A stretch of 64,000 nucleotides of DNA. Source: Acidimicrobiia bacterium (GTDB lineage Bacteria; Actinomycetota; Acidimicrobiia; Acidimicrobiales; Poriferisodalaceae). Shown here one piece after another: positions 54,026-62,867 of this stretch. The DNA is taken from assembly GCA_022822525.1 (NCBI GenBank), contig JAJEBN010000053.1, positions 22,041-86,040 of the forward strand, written 5' to 3'. Under the pieces are notes generated by a model that was not told where the DNA came from, made no database searches, and saw only the letters and a list, made by a program, of their open reading frames with translations. Position numbers and translations under genes: made by a program. The number at the start of each line of letters is the position of its first letter. Position 1 is the stretch's first letter.

Positions 54026-56023
54026 TCATCGCTCGCCCACTCCGAGGCGCCGTTCGAGCCGCTGGCTCTGCTTGGACAAGGTGTAGGCGAATATCCAGTA
54101 CACCACGGACACAAACAGCAGGCCCTCCCGCTTGATCCCGAGGAACTGGGTCTGCGCCGGGATGACGCTGTTCGCCATCCGCAGCACGTCGAACACGCCG
54201 ATGATCGCCAAGAGCGACGTTTCCTTGAACGTGGCGATCATCTGGCCGACCAGCGGCGGGATCGACACCCGCAGCGCCTGGGGCAGCACGACGAACACGG
54301 TGCGCTGGGTGGTGCTCAGCCCGACAGCGTCGGAGGCTTCGAACTGGCCCCGCCGCACCGACTGCAGACCGCCCCGGACGTTCTCGGCGAGGTACGCGGC
54401 CGAGAAGAGGGTGTAGCCGAGCGTCGCGCTGGCGATCAGGCTGATCTCCATGCCCACCGGCAAGAACAGATTCAAGATGATCGCGAAGAAGATCAGGATC
54501 GTGATGAGCGGCACGCCGCGGATGACTTCGATGTAGCTCGTCGCCATCACCCGGAAGATCGGCAGCCGCGAGGTGCGCGCCAGTGCCAGCAGCACCCCGA
54601 GCGGGAACGACAGCATGATCGTGAACACCGCCACGATCACCGTCACTGCGAAGCCGCCGATGAGCGCTTCGGTGGGCGTCTCCACCGTCGAGGGGGCGTT
54701 CATCAGCGTCGCGAAGTAGTGGACGATCGCCATGAGCACCAACCACGCGACGACCAAACGCCGGCGCTTGATGCTCTCGCCCGCGAAGTTGTGGGCGGCC
54801 AACGCGACGAGTGCAAGCAGCAGGAAGCTGAGGCGTGCCTTCTGCAGCATCGAGTACCAGCCGAAGAACGCAGCAAGCCAGTTGAACGCTGCGACTCCCA
54901 GCAGCACGATGGCGATGATGCGGCCGAGCTCGCCGACGCCTGGGCGGGTGAGCATCCACAGCACCCCCGCACCGATCACGCCGAACAGCACACCCATCGG
55001 GATGTCGACGCTGAGGACCCGGTCCCACTCGAGATGCGGATCGCGCAGGATCACCCAGTAGAGCGCGAACGGGCTTGCCAGCCACAGCAAGTTCAGCGGG
55101 ATGCGCATCCGCTGTTGCTGCTGCTCGTCGAATCCCCGCCGCATCAGCCTGCCCAGGGCCATCGCGGCCACCACCAGCAGCCACATCACCGTCCACGGGA
55201 CCTTGGTCGACATGGCGACGGTGCGACCGGGCTCCGCGATGAACGTGCCGTCGACGAACGCGAAGTGACCCCACGGATAGATCCACGCCGACAGCACGGG
55301 CAGCGCGAGCAGAGCGACGGCGAACTCGACGGCGGGCACCGAGCTGATCGAGACCTTCGAGCTGGCGACGGCACGTCGCAGCACGACCCCCGCAGCGATG
55401 AGCACTGCAGCTGCGAGCCACCACGCCCATCGATCGGCCATGGCCTCGAAGAACGACTGCCGCACGACGTCGTCGTTCTCTCGCACAACCGCCCCGTCAG
55501 CGCCGATCAACACCGACGGCTCGCGCAGGATCACCCCCAGCGCGATGGCCGCGCCGACGCCCGCCATCACCGTGGAGATCTTCTGCAGCTGCACGCCTTC
55601 ACCCCGGCCCGCGAACAGGCCCAGCGACAGCCCGGTGAGCACCACGAGCGTCCCGACGCAGACCCAGATGCGCACGTACTGCTCTTCGGGGTAGGCGTGG
55701 GTGAAGATCAGCCGGAGGTTGGTGCGTACCGCATCCCAGCCGCGCTCCTCGCTGAAGACGAAGTTGAGGAGGCCGCGTGCCGCGAACAGGATCAACAGCC
55801 CGAATGCGATGGTCAGCAGCGAGTTGAGCCGGCTGGAGAACAGGTTCTTGCGAATCCACTCCCCTGCCGACCGGTACGTCTCCTCTGGGGGGCGTGCGCG
55901 GGCAGCGGCGGCGGCAGCAACATCGGTGACGGCGGGGTCGACCGGCCCGACCGGGCCCACCGGGCCCACCGGGCCAGCCCCTCCCGCTGCTGCGGTGCCC
56001 CTGGTGCCCGCTGCGTCGTCCAT
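54026..56023 (-). CDS. aapM: Amino acid ABC transporter permease, AapM type
   Basis: Integral-membrane permease, 665 aa. About the first 50 residues are low complexity with GPV repeats, then [20 protein letters not shown] opens a series of hydrophobic helices. The HisM-type permease domain is C-terminal: [40 protein letters not shown] and the EAA loop [20 protein letters not shown]. The large N-terminal membrane part, longer than in canonical AapM (~384 aa), is the notable feature. Start 1 nt from the aapQ stop, so they are translationally linked. Confidence 0.9.
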   Translation of the reverse strand: MDDAAGTRGTAAAGGAGPVGPVGPVGPVDPAVTDVAAAAAARARPPEETYRSAGEWIRKNLFSSRLNSLLTIAFGLLILFAARGLLNFVFSEERGWDAVRTNLRLIFTHAYPEEQYVRIWVCVGTLVVLTGLSLGLFAGRGEGVQLQKISTVMAGVGAAIALGVILREPSVLIGADGAVVRENDDVVRQSFFEAMADRWAWWLAAAVLIAAGVVLRRAVASSKVSISSVPAVEFAVALLALPVLSAWIYPWGHFAFVDGTFIAEPGRTVAMSTKVPWTVMWLLVVAAMALGRLMRRGFDEQQQQRMRIPLNLLWLASPFALYWVILRDPHLEWDRVLSVDIPMGVLFGVIGAGVLWMLTRPGVGELGRIIAIVLLGVAAFNWLAAFFGWYSMLQKARLSFLLLALVALAAHNFAGESIKRRRLVVAWLVLMAIVHYFATLMNAPSTVETPTEALIGGFAVTVIVAVFTIMLSFPLGVLLALARTSRLPIFRVMATSYIEVIRGVPLITILIFFAIILNLFLPVGMEISLIASATLGYTLFSAAYLAENVRGGLQSVRRGQFEASDAVGLSTTQRTVFVVLPQALRVSIPPLVGQMIATFKETSLLAIIGVFDVLRMANSVIPAQTQFLGIKREGLLFVSVVYWIFAYTLSKQSQRLERRLGVGER
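55942..55976. repeat. 9-nt repeats encoding GPV in AapM
   Basis: Short tandem units of 9 nt (CGGGCCCAC type) give the peptide [12 protein letters not shown] near the AapM N-terminus. Confidence 0.8.
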
Positions 56024-56024
56024 C

Positions 56025-57569
56025 TCAGCGCTCCACGATCCGCATGCGGACGTTGAAGAAGTTGACGACGACCGAGATGGTCAGCGAGCAGGCCAGGTAG
56101 AACAGCATCCAGATGGACACGACTTCGAGGGTCTTGCCCGTCTGGTTGTAGACCGTCTGGCCGACCTGGACGACGTCGCTGTAGCCGATGGCGATGGCCA
56201 GCGACGTGTTCTTGGTGAGGTTGAGGTACTGGTTGCCCAGCGGAGGCAGGATCACCCGGAATGCCTGCGGCAGAACGACGCGCCGCAGCATCGTCGAACG
56301 GCGCAGTCCGACTGCCTGAGCAGCCTCGCTCTGGCCCTTGGGCACTGCCAGGATCCCGCCCCGCACGACTTCGGCGATGAACGCCGCTGTGTAGAGCACG
56401 ACGCCGAAGTAGACCGCCGCGAGCCCCTGGATGAGGTTGAGGCCCGACGGCCCGTAGTTGGGGAAGTTGCCGACCTGTTCGATGTCGGGTCGCATGGCGT
56501 CGATCGGCAGGCCGGTGCGCCCGTTTCCGAACTTGTCACCGAGCACCTCGAAGAGGTCGCGGCCGGAGTTGATGATCCAGCTCGACAGGCCCGGCCATCC
56601 CAGCGTCACGAACAGGATCACCAAGACCGCGCCCGCTGCCGCAAAGATGATCCGGAACCAGTCGTCGTCGACCAGCTTCGTCAGCCCGGCGGGCGTGCGG
56701 TGCGACGCCAAGAACCGGCGGATCCACAGGATCGCCGCGGCCACCGCAGCCACGGAGATGATCGCCTGGACGATGCCCGGCGTGAGTGCGTCGATGGCGC
56801 TGGCACCGAAGTCGAAGATGGCGCCGACCCAGCCGAAGATCGGGTGCAGGAACCAACCGGCCACGCCGAACACGCCCACGACCGCCCCGAAGCTCAGCAC
56901 CGGGTACGTCGAGCGCCCCGTCTCGTCGTGCACACGGCTGCGCTGGCGCATGACGATCCAGCCGATGGCGGCGCCGATCGCGAGGAAGATCAGCCACTGG
57001 TAGAAGCCGTCCGCGACATAGACGCGCGGGATCGAGACCCCTTTGTTGGAGATGTGCAGCCAGCCGGGAATCGGGCCTTGATCGATGGTGACCCGGGGCA
57101 GGCTGGCGATCACGACGAAGATGAGGATGATCTGGACGAGCAGCGGGATGTTGCGCAGCGTCTCGACGAAGACGCTGCTGGCCCGGCTCACGATCCAGTT
57201 GCGCGAGAGCCGCCCCACGCCGACGAGCACGCCGAGCACCGTCGCCGCGATGATGCCGCCGATGGACAGGCGGATGGTGTTGACCATGCCGACCCACAGG
57301 GCTCGACCGCTGGTGTTGGGGTTGGTGTCGATGCCTGACCCGAGGTCGCTTCCCAGGGCGGTGCCCAGGAAGTCGTAGCCCGTCTCGATGTCCTTGGCCT
57401 CGAGGTTGCTTCGCCCTTGCGACGCGAGGAAGATCAGGGCGAAGAGCACCAGGGCCAGCGTCAGCACCTGTGAGAGCCACTTGACGACGGTGGCGTCTCG
57501 ATAGAACGGCGGTCGGGCTCCCGCCGCGCTCAGAGAAGATCCGCGGTCGACTTGCAGCGGGTCGCTCAC
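56025..57569 (-). CDS. aapQ: Amino acid ABC transporter permease, AapQ type
   Basis: Integral-membrane permease, 514 aa. The N-terminal membrane helix LTLALVLFALIFLASQGRSN precedes the conserved AapQ GYDFLGTALGSD stretch. The permease core is split by an insertion, with SVFVETLRNIPLLVQIILIF before it and AAFIAEVVRGGILAVPKGQS and the EAA loop AVGLRRSTMLRRVVLPQAFR after it. The insertion between the two permease halves (about residues 195-385) is longer than in typical AapQ and holds extra membrane segments. GTG start, preceded by a 197-nt gap to aapJ that contains a strong hairpin. Confidence 0.9.
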   Translation of the reverse strand: MSDPLQVDRGSSLSAAGARPPFYRDATVVKWLSQVLTLALVLFALIFLASQGRSNLEAKDIETGYDFLGTALGSDLGSGIDTNPNTSGRALWVGMVNTIRLSIGGIIAATVLGVLVGVGRLSRNWIVSRASSVFVETLRNIPLLVQIILIFVVIASLPRVTIDQGPIPGWLHISNKGVSIPRVYVADGFYQWLIFLAIGAAIGWIVMRQRSRVHDETGRSTYPVLSFGAVVGVFGVAGWFLHPIFGWVGAIFDFGASAIDALTPGIVQAIISVAAVAAAILWIRRFLASHRTPAGLTKLVDDDWFRIIFAAAGAVLVILFVTLGWPGLSSWIINSGRDLFEVLGDKFGNGRTGLPIDAMRPDIEQVGNFPNYGPSGLNLIQGLAAVYFGVVLYTAAFIAEVVRGGILAVPKGQSEAAQAVGLRRSTMLRRVVLPQAFRVILPPLGNQYLNLTKNTSLAIAIGYSDVVQVGQTVYNQTGKTLEVVSIWMLFYLACSLTISVVVNFFNVRMRIVER

Positions 57570-57674
57570 CGCAGGCCACCCTACGCGACGAGGCTGGATG
57601 CATCGGGCTATTGCATCGAGTGCATGGCGTGCAGTGAGCGAGGCAGCGGTCGGCTGCTCGCGCCGGAGCGCGCA

Positions 57675-57706
57675 ACGGCCCCCGATCCCGCAGGACCGGG
57701 GGCCGT
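57675..57706 (-). terminator. Strong hairpin between aapJ and aapQ
   Basis: Perfect 10-bp stem ACGGCCCCCG / CGGGGGCCGT with a 12-nt loop, downstream of the aapJ stop and upstream of aapQ. It lacks a T-run. It probably attenuates or protects the aapJ transcript, giving more binding protein than permease, the usual arrangement in ABC importers. Confidence 0.65.
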
Positions 57707-57766
57707 GGCGTTCAGGTTGAATCCTGGCCCGCCGGCCGGGCTCTCACCCAGCCGGAAGGCGCATGA

Positions 57767-58927
57767 TCAGCGTGCCGGCGGTGCGTAGATCAGACCGCCG
57801 TCGAGCCAGCCAGCGTTGGCTGAGCCCTCACGTGACAGGCCGACCGGGTTCAGGTGACGGGAGTAGATCTCGTCATAGTTCCCGACCTGGGAGATGACGC
57901 TGTAGAACGCGTCTGCCGACAGACCCATGGCGGTCTGCAGCTCGCCCTCGCCGCCGAGCATCCGGATGGCCTCGGCATCGAGGCTGCCGTCGCCGAGACG
58001 AGCGTCGATGTTGCTCGAGTCGATGCCCTTCTCATCAGCGATGATCGTGGCGTACACGGTCCAGTTGACCACGTCGGCGAAACGCGACTGGTTCTGGCCG
58101 TACGTCGGGCCCAGCGGCTCCTTGGAGATCGGCGTCGGCGGGAAGATCACCCACTCTTCGCCGTCAGGCTGCTGGTTGGCCTTGCGGCCGACCAGTGCAG
58201 AACCGTCCGTGGTGATGACGTCGCACGCACCCTGAACGAAGTTCGTGGTGACGATGTCGAAGTCCTCGAAGGTGTCGAGCCTCATCTCGATGCCGGCTGC
58301 TGCGGCAGCGTCGGCGATGTTCTGCTCGGTCGTGGTGCCCGCGTTGGTGCAGACCACGGCGCCGGCGATGTCGGCAACCGTCGAGCTGCCGCTGAAGCCG
58401 TCGCTGGCGCGTGCCATCAGCTGCTGACCGTCGTAGTAGGTCGTGGGACCGAAGTCCATGCCGACCTCGGTGTCACGGCCTTGCGTCCAGGTGGTGTTGC
58501 GCATCAGGACGTCGACGGCACCTGTCTGCACAGCGGTGAAGCGCTCGGCGGCAGTGAGCGGCACGAACTCGACCGCGTCAGCGTCGCCGAAGATCGCCGC
58601 GGCGACTGCCCGGCAGTAGTCGGCGTCGAAGCCGGTCTGCGAGCCGTCAGGCTGGGTCTCGGAGAAGGCCACGGCCGATCCCGAGACGCCGCACTTGAGC
58701 TCGCCACGGGCGATCACGGCGTCGAGCAGGTCGTCTTCTGTCTGTACCAGGTCGACTTCGGTGACGGGCGCCGCCTCTTCCGTCGTCGCCACGGGCTCGT
58801 CGGGCTCTGCATCGGTGTCGTCGCCATCGTCGGACCCGCAGGCGGCAGCCACCATCGTGAGTGCCACGAGCACTCCGGCGAGCCGCAACGCAGAACGCCG
58901 CGAGATTGGCGCGATTCGTCTATTCAT
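57767..58927 (-). CDS. aapJ: Amino-acid-binding lipoprotein AapJ
   Basis: Extracytoplasmic solute-binding protein, 386 aa. N-terminus MNRRIAPISRRSALRLAG, a hydrophobic stretch and lipobox VAAACGS make it a lipoprotein; the RR before the hydrophobic core could also suit Tat export. An acidic linker follows. The mature domain shows LDAVIARGELKCGVSGSAVA, FDADYCRAVAAAIFGDADAV, AERFTAVQTGAVDVLMRNTT and FAVVCTN-like ligand-site sequence (IAGAVVCTNAGTTTEQNIAD), matching the AapJ/GltI family of general L-amino-acid binding proteins. The ATG at 58927 has GGAGGG ten nt upstream; upstream in-frame Met codons lack spacing. Confidence 0.92.
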   Translation of the reverse strand: MNRRIAPISRRSALRLAGVLVALTMVAAACGSDDGDDTDAEPDEPVATTEEAAPVTEVDLVQTEDDLLDAVIARGELKCGVSGSAVAFSETQPDGSQTGFDADYCRAVAAAIFGDADAVEFVPLTAAERFTAVQTGAVDVLMRNTTWTQGRDTEVGMDFGPTTYYDGQQLMARASDGFSGSSTVADIAGAVVCTNAGTTTEQNIADAAAAAGIEMRLDTFEDFDIVTTNFVQGACDVITTDGSALVGRKANQQPDGEEWVIFPPTPISKEPLGPTYGQNQSRFADVVNWTVYATIIADEKGIDSSNIDARLGDGSLDAEAIRMLGGEGELQTAMGLSADAFYSVISQVGNYDEIYSRHLNPVGLSREGSANAGWLDGGLIYAPPAR

Positions 58928-59153
58928 TGAGATTTGTCCCTCCATCATGGATCTGTGCTCAGGCGCGGGGCAGGCAACTGCGCACGCCACCGCATCTGAC
59001 AACCCGCGAGGCTAGTGCCCCACAGGTGCGTTCCCGACAGTGCCGATCTGACGCATTTCGGTTGCAATCATCTCGTTTGGACGAATTCCCGCAAATCACC
59101 GGCCAGGGGACCCTCGAGGTGGTGACTGGCGGGTCCGAGGGCACACTGGAGTG
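58928..59153. other. Divergent promoter region aapJ / cysQ-like
   Basis: 226-nt gap between divergent genes. Locally AT-richer stretches (59056-59100, e.g. TTTCGGTTGCAATCATC) probably hold promoters. No ORF, repeat or RNA was recognised. Confidence 0.45.
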
Positions 59154-59921
59154 ATGGCTCATTCTGCCGACCACGCGCTCGCCGCCAGCGTGGCGACCGA
59201 GACCGGTGCCCTGCTGGTCGAGACTCGCGACCGGCTCTTCAACTCAGGCGCAGACACGTGGGAAGTCCGCGACACGGGCGACATCGAGGCCCACCAGTTC
59301 ATCATGGAGCGGTTGAGCGAGGCGCGACCCGCAGACGCCGTGCTGTCCGAAGAGGGGCGCGACGACCTCGCACGCCTGTCGGCGGAGCGGGTCTGGATCG
59401 TCGATCCGCTGGACGGAACGCGCGAGTACTCCGAGCCAGGCCGCTCCGATTGGGCTGTGCACGTGGCGCTCGTGGAGGACGGGGTGCCGACGGCCGCAGC
59501 AGTTGCACTGCCGGCGATCGGGCGCACGCTGTGCACCGATCCCGGACCGTCGCTGCCCGAGCCGCACAATGGCCGGCCGCGTCTTGTCGTGAGCAGATCG
59601 CGCCCGCCGGCGGCGGCCGTCATTGTCGCTCAGGCGCTCGACGCCGAGCTCATGACGCTGGGCTCGGCCGGCGCCAAGGCCATGGCGGTCGTGATGGGGA
59701 TGGCCGACATATACGCCCATTCCGGAGGCCAGTTCGAGTGGGACAATTGCGCGCCAGCGGCAGTCGCGCGCGCGGCCGGTCTGCACGCGAGCCGCTGCGA
59801 CGGCTCAGAACTGCAGTACAACTTCGCCGACCCGTGGCTGCCCGATCTGCTCATCTGCCGCCCCGAGTACGCCACCGACGCCCTCGAGGCGCTGCGGCAG
59901 GTGATCGAAGGCGAAGCCTGA
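59154..59921 (+). CDS. CysQ/inositol-monophosphatase-family phosphatase
   Basis: Lithium-sensitive phosphatase fold, 255 aa. Motifs: DAVLSEEGRDDLARL (metal Glu-Glu), VWIVDPLDGTREYSEPGRSD (the DPLDGT metal site) and SGGQFEWDNCAPAAVARAAG (WDxxAP). The DGTREYSE variant is typical of actinobacterial CysQ, a 3'-phosphoadenosine-5'-phosphate phosphatase of sulfate assimilation, rather than of inositol monophosphatase (DGTxNF). No sulfate genes are nearby, so the substrate is inferred. ATG at 59154 taken; a GTG one codon before is possible. Confidence 0.85.
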   Translation: MAHSADHALAASVATETGALLVETRDRLFNSGADTWEVRDTGDIEAHQFIMERLSEARPADAVLSEEGRDDLARLSAERVWIVDPLDGTREYSEPGRSDWAVHVALVEDGVPTAAAVALPAIGRTLCTDPGPSLPEPHNGRPRLVVSRSRPPAAAVIVAQALDAELMTLGSAGAKAMAVVMGMADIYAHSGGQFEWDNCAPAAVARAAGLHASRCDGSELQYNFADPWLPDLLICRPEYATDALEALRQVIEGEA

Positions 59922-59960
59922 GATCACCCATCAGACACAGCATCGAAGGCGAAGCCTGAG
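59904..59960. repeat. 19-nt direct repeat at the end of the CysQ-like gene
   Basis: ATCGAAGGCGAAGCCTGAG occurs at 59904-59922 (covering the CysQ-like stop) and again at 59942-59960. Perfect copies, 38 nt apart; the second repeats the C-terminal codons IEGEA-stop outside the gene. Confidence 0.9.
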
Positions 59961-59978
59961 GGCCGGCGAGGGGGAAAC

Positions 59979-60800
59979 GTGGAGCTGAAAGCAACGAAGT
60001 ACGAGGTGGACGGTCCGGTCGCGACGCTGACGCTCTCACGCCCGCATCGCCGCAACGCCTGGACCGGTCGGATGCACACCGAGCTGCGCTGGGTGCTCGA
60101 ACAGGCCGAGCACGATGCCGGGGTCCGGGTCGTCGTGATCACCGGCGAAGGACGGGATTTTTGCGTCGGCGCAGACACCCAGGCGCTCGAGGGTCACAGC
60201 CAAAAGGGCGGCTACGACCCCGGAACCGCGCCCGATCTCGCCATGCCCGGCTACGGCGTGGCACCCGAGTTCGATCAGAACTTCGCTTTCATGATGGCGC
60301 TCGAGACAGTGACGATCGCTGCGGTGAACGGCGCTGCGGCCGGTGCCGGGCTGGTGCTGGCCTGCTACTGCGATCTGCGGTTCGCTGCCGCGGACGCCAA
60401 GCTCACGACTGCCCACGGACCGCTCGGCCTGCCGGCCGAGTTCGGCCTGTCGTGGGTGCTCCCCCGGCTCGTGGGCGTCACGCGCTCGAACGATCTGCTG
60501 CTGTCGAGTCGCAAATTCCTGGCCTCGGATAGCGATGGGTGGGGCCTCTTCAACGAGATCGTCGAGGCATCTGAACTCATGGACCGCGTCTATGAGTACG
60601 CATACGACATGGCGGCCCGCGTTGCGCCGAGCTCGCTGGCCACGACGAAGCGGCAGATCTACCTGGACCTGCACCGCGATGTCGGCACTGCGGTATCCGA
60701 ATCGGATCGGCTGCTCAACGAGATGATCCCCAGCCCGGACTACCTCGAGGGCGTACGCGCGTTGACCGAACGGCGGCTGCCCGACTGGCCCGAGAGCTGA
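59979..60800 (+). CDS. Enoyl-CoA hydratase/isomerase family protein
   Basis: Crotonase-fold protein, 273 aa: ATLTLSRPHRRNAWTGRMHT, VVITGEGRDFCVGADTQALE (first oxyanion-hole loop), IAAVNGAAAGAGLVLACYCD (second oxyanion loop) and GPLGLPAEFGLSWVLPRLVG. Position-equivalent residues of catalytic Glu144/164 of rat hydratase appear as Gly-Pro-Leu-Gly-Leu-Pro and Glu (GLFNEIVEASE), so the exact reaction is open; hydratase, isomerase or another crotonase chemistry is possible. GTG start with a GAGGGGG site. A 57-nt gap separates it from the CysQ-like gene. Confidence 0.87.
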   Translation: MELKATKYEVDGPVATLTLSRPHRRNAWTGRMHTELRWVLEQAEHDAGVRVVVITGEGRDFCVGADTQALEGHSQKGGYDPGTAPDLAMPGYGVAPEFDQNFAFMMALETVTIAAVNGAAAGAGLVLACYCDLRFAAADAKLTTAHGPLGLPAEFGLSWVLPRLVGVTRSNDLLLSSRKFLASDSDGWGLFNEIVEASELMDRVYEYAYDMAARVAPSSLATTKRQIYLDLHRDVGTAVSESDRLLNEMIPSPDYLEGVRALTERRLPDWPES

Positions 60801-60833
60801 ACGGCGACAGACACAGCACTGCGGCGCAACGCG

Positions 60834-62633
60834 TCATAGATCCAGCACGGTGATCATGCCGGTGTCGCCGTTGACCTCGATGAGCGCGCCGTCGGGAATG
60901 CGCCCCGTCGCGCCGGTCGCGGAGATGACGCACGGCAGTCCCAGCTCCCGGCTCACGATGACAGAGTGACTGAGCGCTGCGCCGACGTCCACGACGACCG
61001 CGCTCGCGCTGACGAACAGCGGCGTCCACGACGGATCGGTCAGCGGTGCCACGAGCACATCGCCGGGCGCCAGGGCGGTCGGGTCGCTGCTGTCGAGCAC
61101 GACCCGGGCTCGCCCGCGCGCGATGCCAGGGCAACCCGGCAATCCGGCAAGCGTCTCGCCCGCTGCGAGCTGCGGCAGCTCAGCGGTTCCCCGGCGGGGC
61201 CACTCCGACATCGGCGGCGGGTCGCCGACGATGACGAACGGCTCCTGGCGCGAAGCGGCGTCGTCCCAGCGGGCCTGACGCTCGGCAATGACATCCGCCC
61301 AGCCGGTCGGATCGTCGATCATCTCGTGAATCTCGGACAGCCGCAGCATGCCGAATTCGGTCTGCCCGCTGAAGTGCCCGCGCTCGACGAGCCGCTCGCC
61401 CAGCACGCGCGACGCAATGCGGCACTCGTTGACGTAGCGCACGCAGTTTGTCTTGGTGCGCTCCCGCCCCGGCAGGTATACCGCTGCCGCGCCGAGGGCC
61501 AGGTTGAACTGCATCTGGGTGTCGGGGTCGGCCTCCAGCGCCGCGGCGATCTCTGCGGCGAGCGCCTCACGCTGTGCGGCCAGCCCGGCCCGCCGCAGCG
61601 CGGGCTCGGCGTCGGCAGGGGCCAGGCGCATGCGGTCGATGGCCGCGAGCGCGATATCGGGGTCGGTCTCCCAGGTCGGGCAGCTCATCTCCCATTCGTT
61701 CGGTCCCCGTGACCCGAACTCGTAGACGAACGAGCCGAAGGCCTCGTTGAACGCCGCCACCTCGCCTGAGGGGTCCCCGGCGCCTGCCGCGGCCAGACGG
61801 TCGGCCAGGCCTGCCGGTCCGGCGTCGAACAGCGCCCCCAGCTCGCTCGACGCGGCGACGAGCCGCCCGAGCTGCCACATCGCATCGGAGGGAGCGGCGG
61901 AAGCCACGTCTCCGAAGCCCGCGACCAGTTTGAGCGTGTCCTGGGGGCGGCCCAGCGCCGTGCACACCTGCTCGAGCGCGCCCAGCGGCACGGCAGCCAA
62001 GAACGACACTTTCAGGTGGCGTGCGAACAACATGCGAAAGCCGGCGCCGTCGCCGTAGCCCGACTCCAGGAAATCGTTGATCCAATCGATGATCTCGTGA
62101 TCGCCCATCTGGGTGAAATCGGGGCGCCGTGCACGCAGCTCGGCGATATTTTCCTCGTCCTCGAACACCTCCGGCAACGCCGGTGCCGCGAACAGCATCA
62201 GGAAGGTCTCGCCGATGCGCTGCTCGGCTTCGGGGCTGGCGTCATCGGGATGCGGCTCGTAGGGCGGGATGCCGGGCTGCTCGCCGAAGAAGGTCCTATC
62301 GACGGTGTCGACATCGATGCCGGGGGCGCGCGCACCGAACACGCGCCCCACCGCAGCGTTGAGATAGGTGTAGCCGCCGAATACGCCTAAGAACACGCAG
62401 TTGTCAGGATCGAACTCGTCGTAGCCGAATGCGCCCATCTGCACGTAGGCGTCGCGAAACGCCAGCTCGGACATACGGATGCCGTCGTCGTTCTGGAACG
62501 CGAAGTCGAAGGTGCTCATCCTCACCGGATCGGGGAACACCTCGCCGACGTTCGCCCGTGTCCAGATGGGGTAGCGCTCTGAGGGCTTGGTACCGACGAA
62601 GTAGCCGCCGCTCCGGTCTGTCAAGTCCGCCAT
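60834..62633 (-). CDS. PEP-utilising-enzyme mobile-domain protein (no ATP-grasp domain seen)
   Basis: Protein of 599 aa. The C-terminal ~80 residues are the swivelling phosphohistidine domain of PEP-utilising enzymes: GDVLVAPLTDPSWTPLFVSA, VVDVGAALSHSVIVSRELGL with the His expected to be phosphorylated, and IEVNGDTGMITVL. The N-terminal ~500 residues (TKPSERYPIWTRANVGEVFP, DDGIRMSELAFRDAYVQMGA, RTKTNCVRYVNECRIASRVL) are helical and match the central part of rifampicin phosphotransferase/PEP-synthase-like proteins, but no ATP-grasp domain was seen. It could need a separate ATP-grasp partner or be a degenerate phosphotransferase. ATG at 62633 has GGGAGG 4 nt upstream. Confidence 0.82.
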   Translation of the reverse strand: MADLTDRSGGYFVGTKPSERYPIWTRANVGEVFPDPVRMSTFDFAFQNDDGIRMSELAFRDAYVQMGAFGYDEFDPDNCVFLGVFGGYTYLNAAVGRVFGARAPGIDVDTVDRTFFGEQPGIPPYEPHPDDASPEAEQRIGETFLMLFAAPALPEVFEDEENIAELRARRPDFTQMGDHEIIDWINDFLESGYGDGAGFRMLFARHLKVSFLAAVPLGALEQVCTALGRPQDTLKLVAGFGDVASAAPSDAMWQLGRLVAASSELGALFDAGPAGLADRLAAAGAGDPSGEVAAFNEAFGSFVYEFGSRGPNEWEMSCPTWETDPDIALAAIDRMRLAPADAEPALRRAGLAAQREALAAEIAAALEADPDTQMQFNLALGAAAVYLPGRERTKTNCVRYVNECRIASRVLGERLVERGHFSGQTEFGMLRLSEIHEMIDDPTGWADVIAERQARWDDAASRQEPFVIVGDPPPMSEWPRRGTAELPQLAAGETLAGLPGCPGIARGRARVVLDSSDPTALAPGDVLVAPLTDPSWTPLFVSASAVVVDVGAALSHSVIVSRELGLPCVISATGATGRIPDGALIEVNGDTGMITVLDL

Positions 62634-62769
62634 GTTGCCTCCCGACGGTCCCAAACGCGCAATGCGCCGCACAGCCTCGCGCGTCGCGGCAGCGAGCTTT
62701 GACACGCCGGCTGCGCTGCGCAGGCCGGGTTGCGCTGCGCCCAGGAGGTGCGCCCCGCAGACGAAGCGG

Positions 62770-62807
62770 GTCGGGCAGCCACCTCCCCCTCATGGCGGCT
62801 GCCCGAC
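62770..62807. promoter_or_regulatory. Large hairpin in the divergent region before the metallo-beta-lactamase gene
   Basis: Perfect 11-bp inverted repeat GTCGGGCAGCC / GGCTGCCCGAC with a 16-nt loop, in the 234-nt gap between divergent genes. It may be an operator or leader structure; a terminator is unlikely between divergent starts. The rest of the gap holds imperfect CTGCGCTGCGC repeats and no gene. Confidence 0.5.
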
Positions 62808-62867
62808 CAGGCCGTGATGTGATGCTAGACCGTCTCGCGCGCAATGCGACCAAATTGGAGGTGGCCG

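Noticed and set aside
51976..57338. Long plus-strand open frames opposite the HAD gene and the aap operon
   Set aside because: Antisense shadows with His/Arg/Gln-rich composition; the minus strand encodes coherent transporter proteins.
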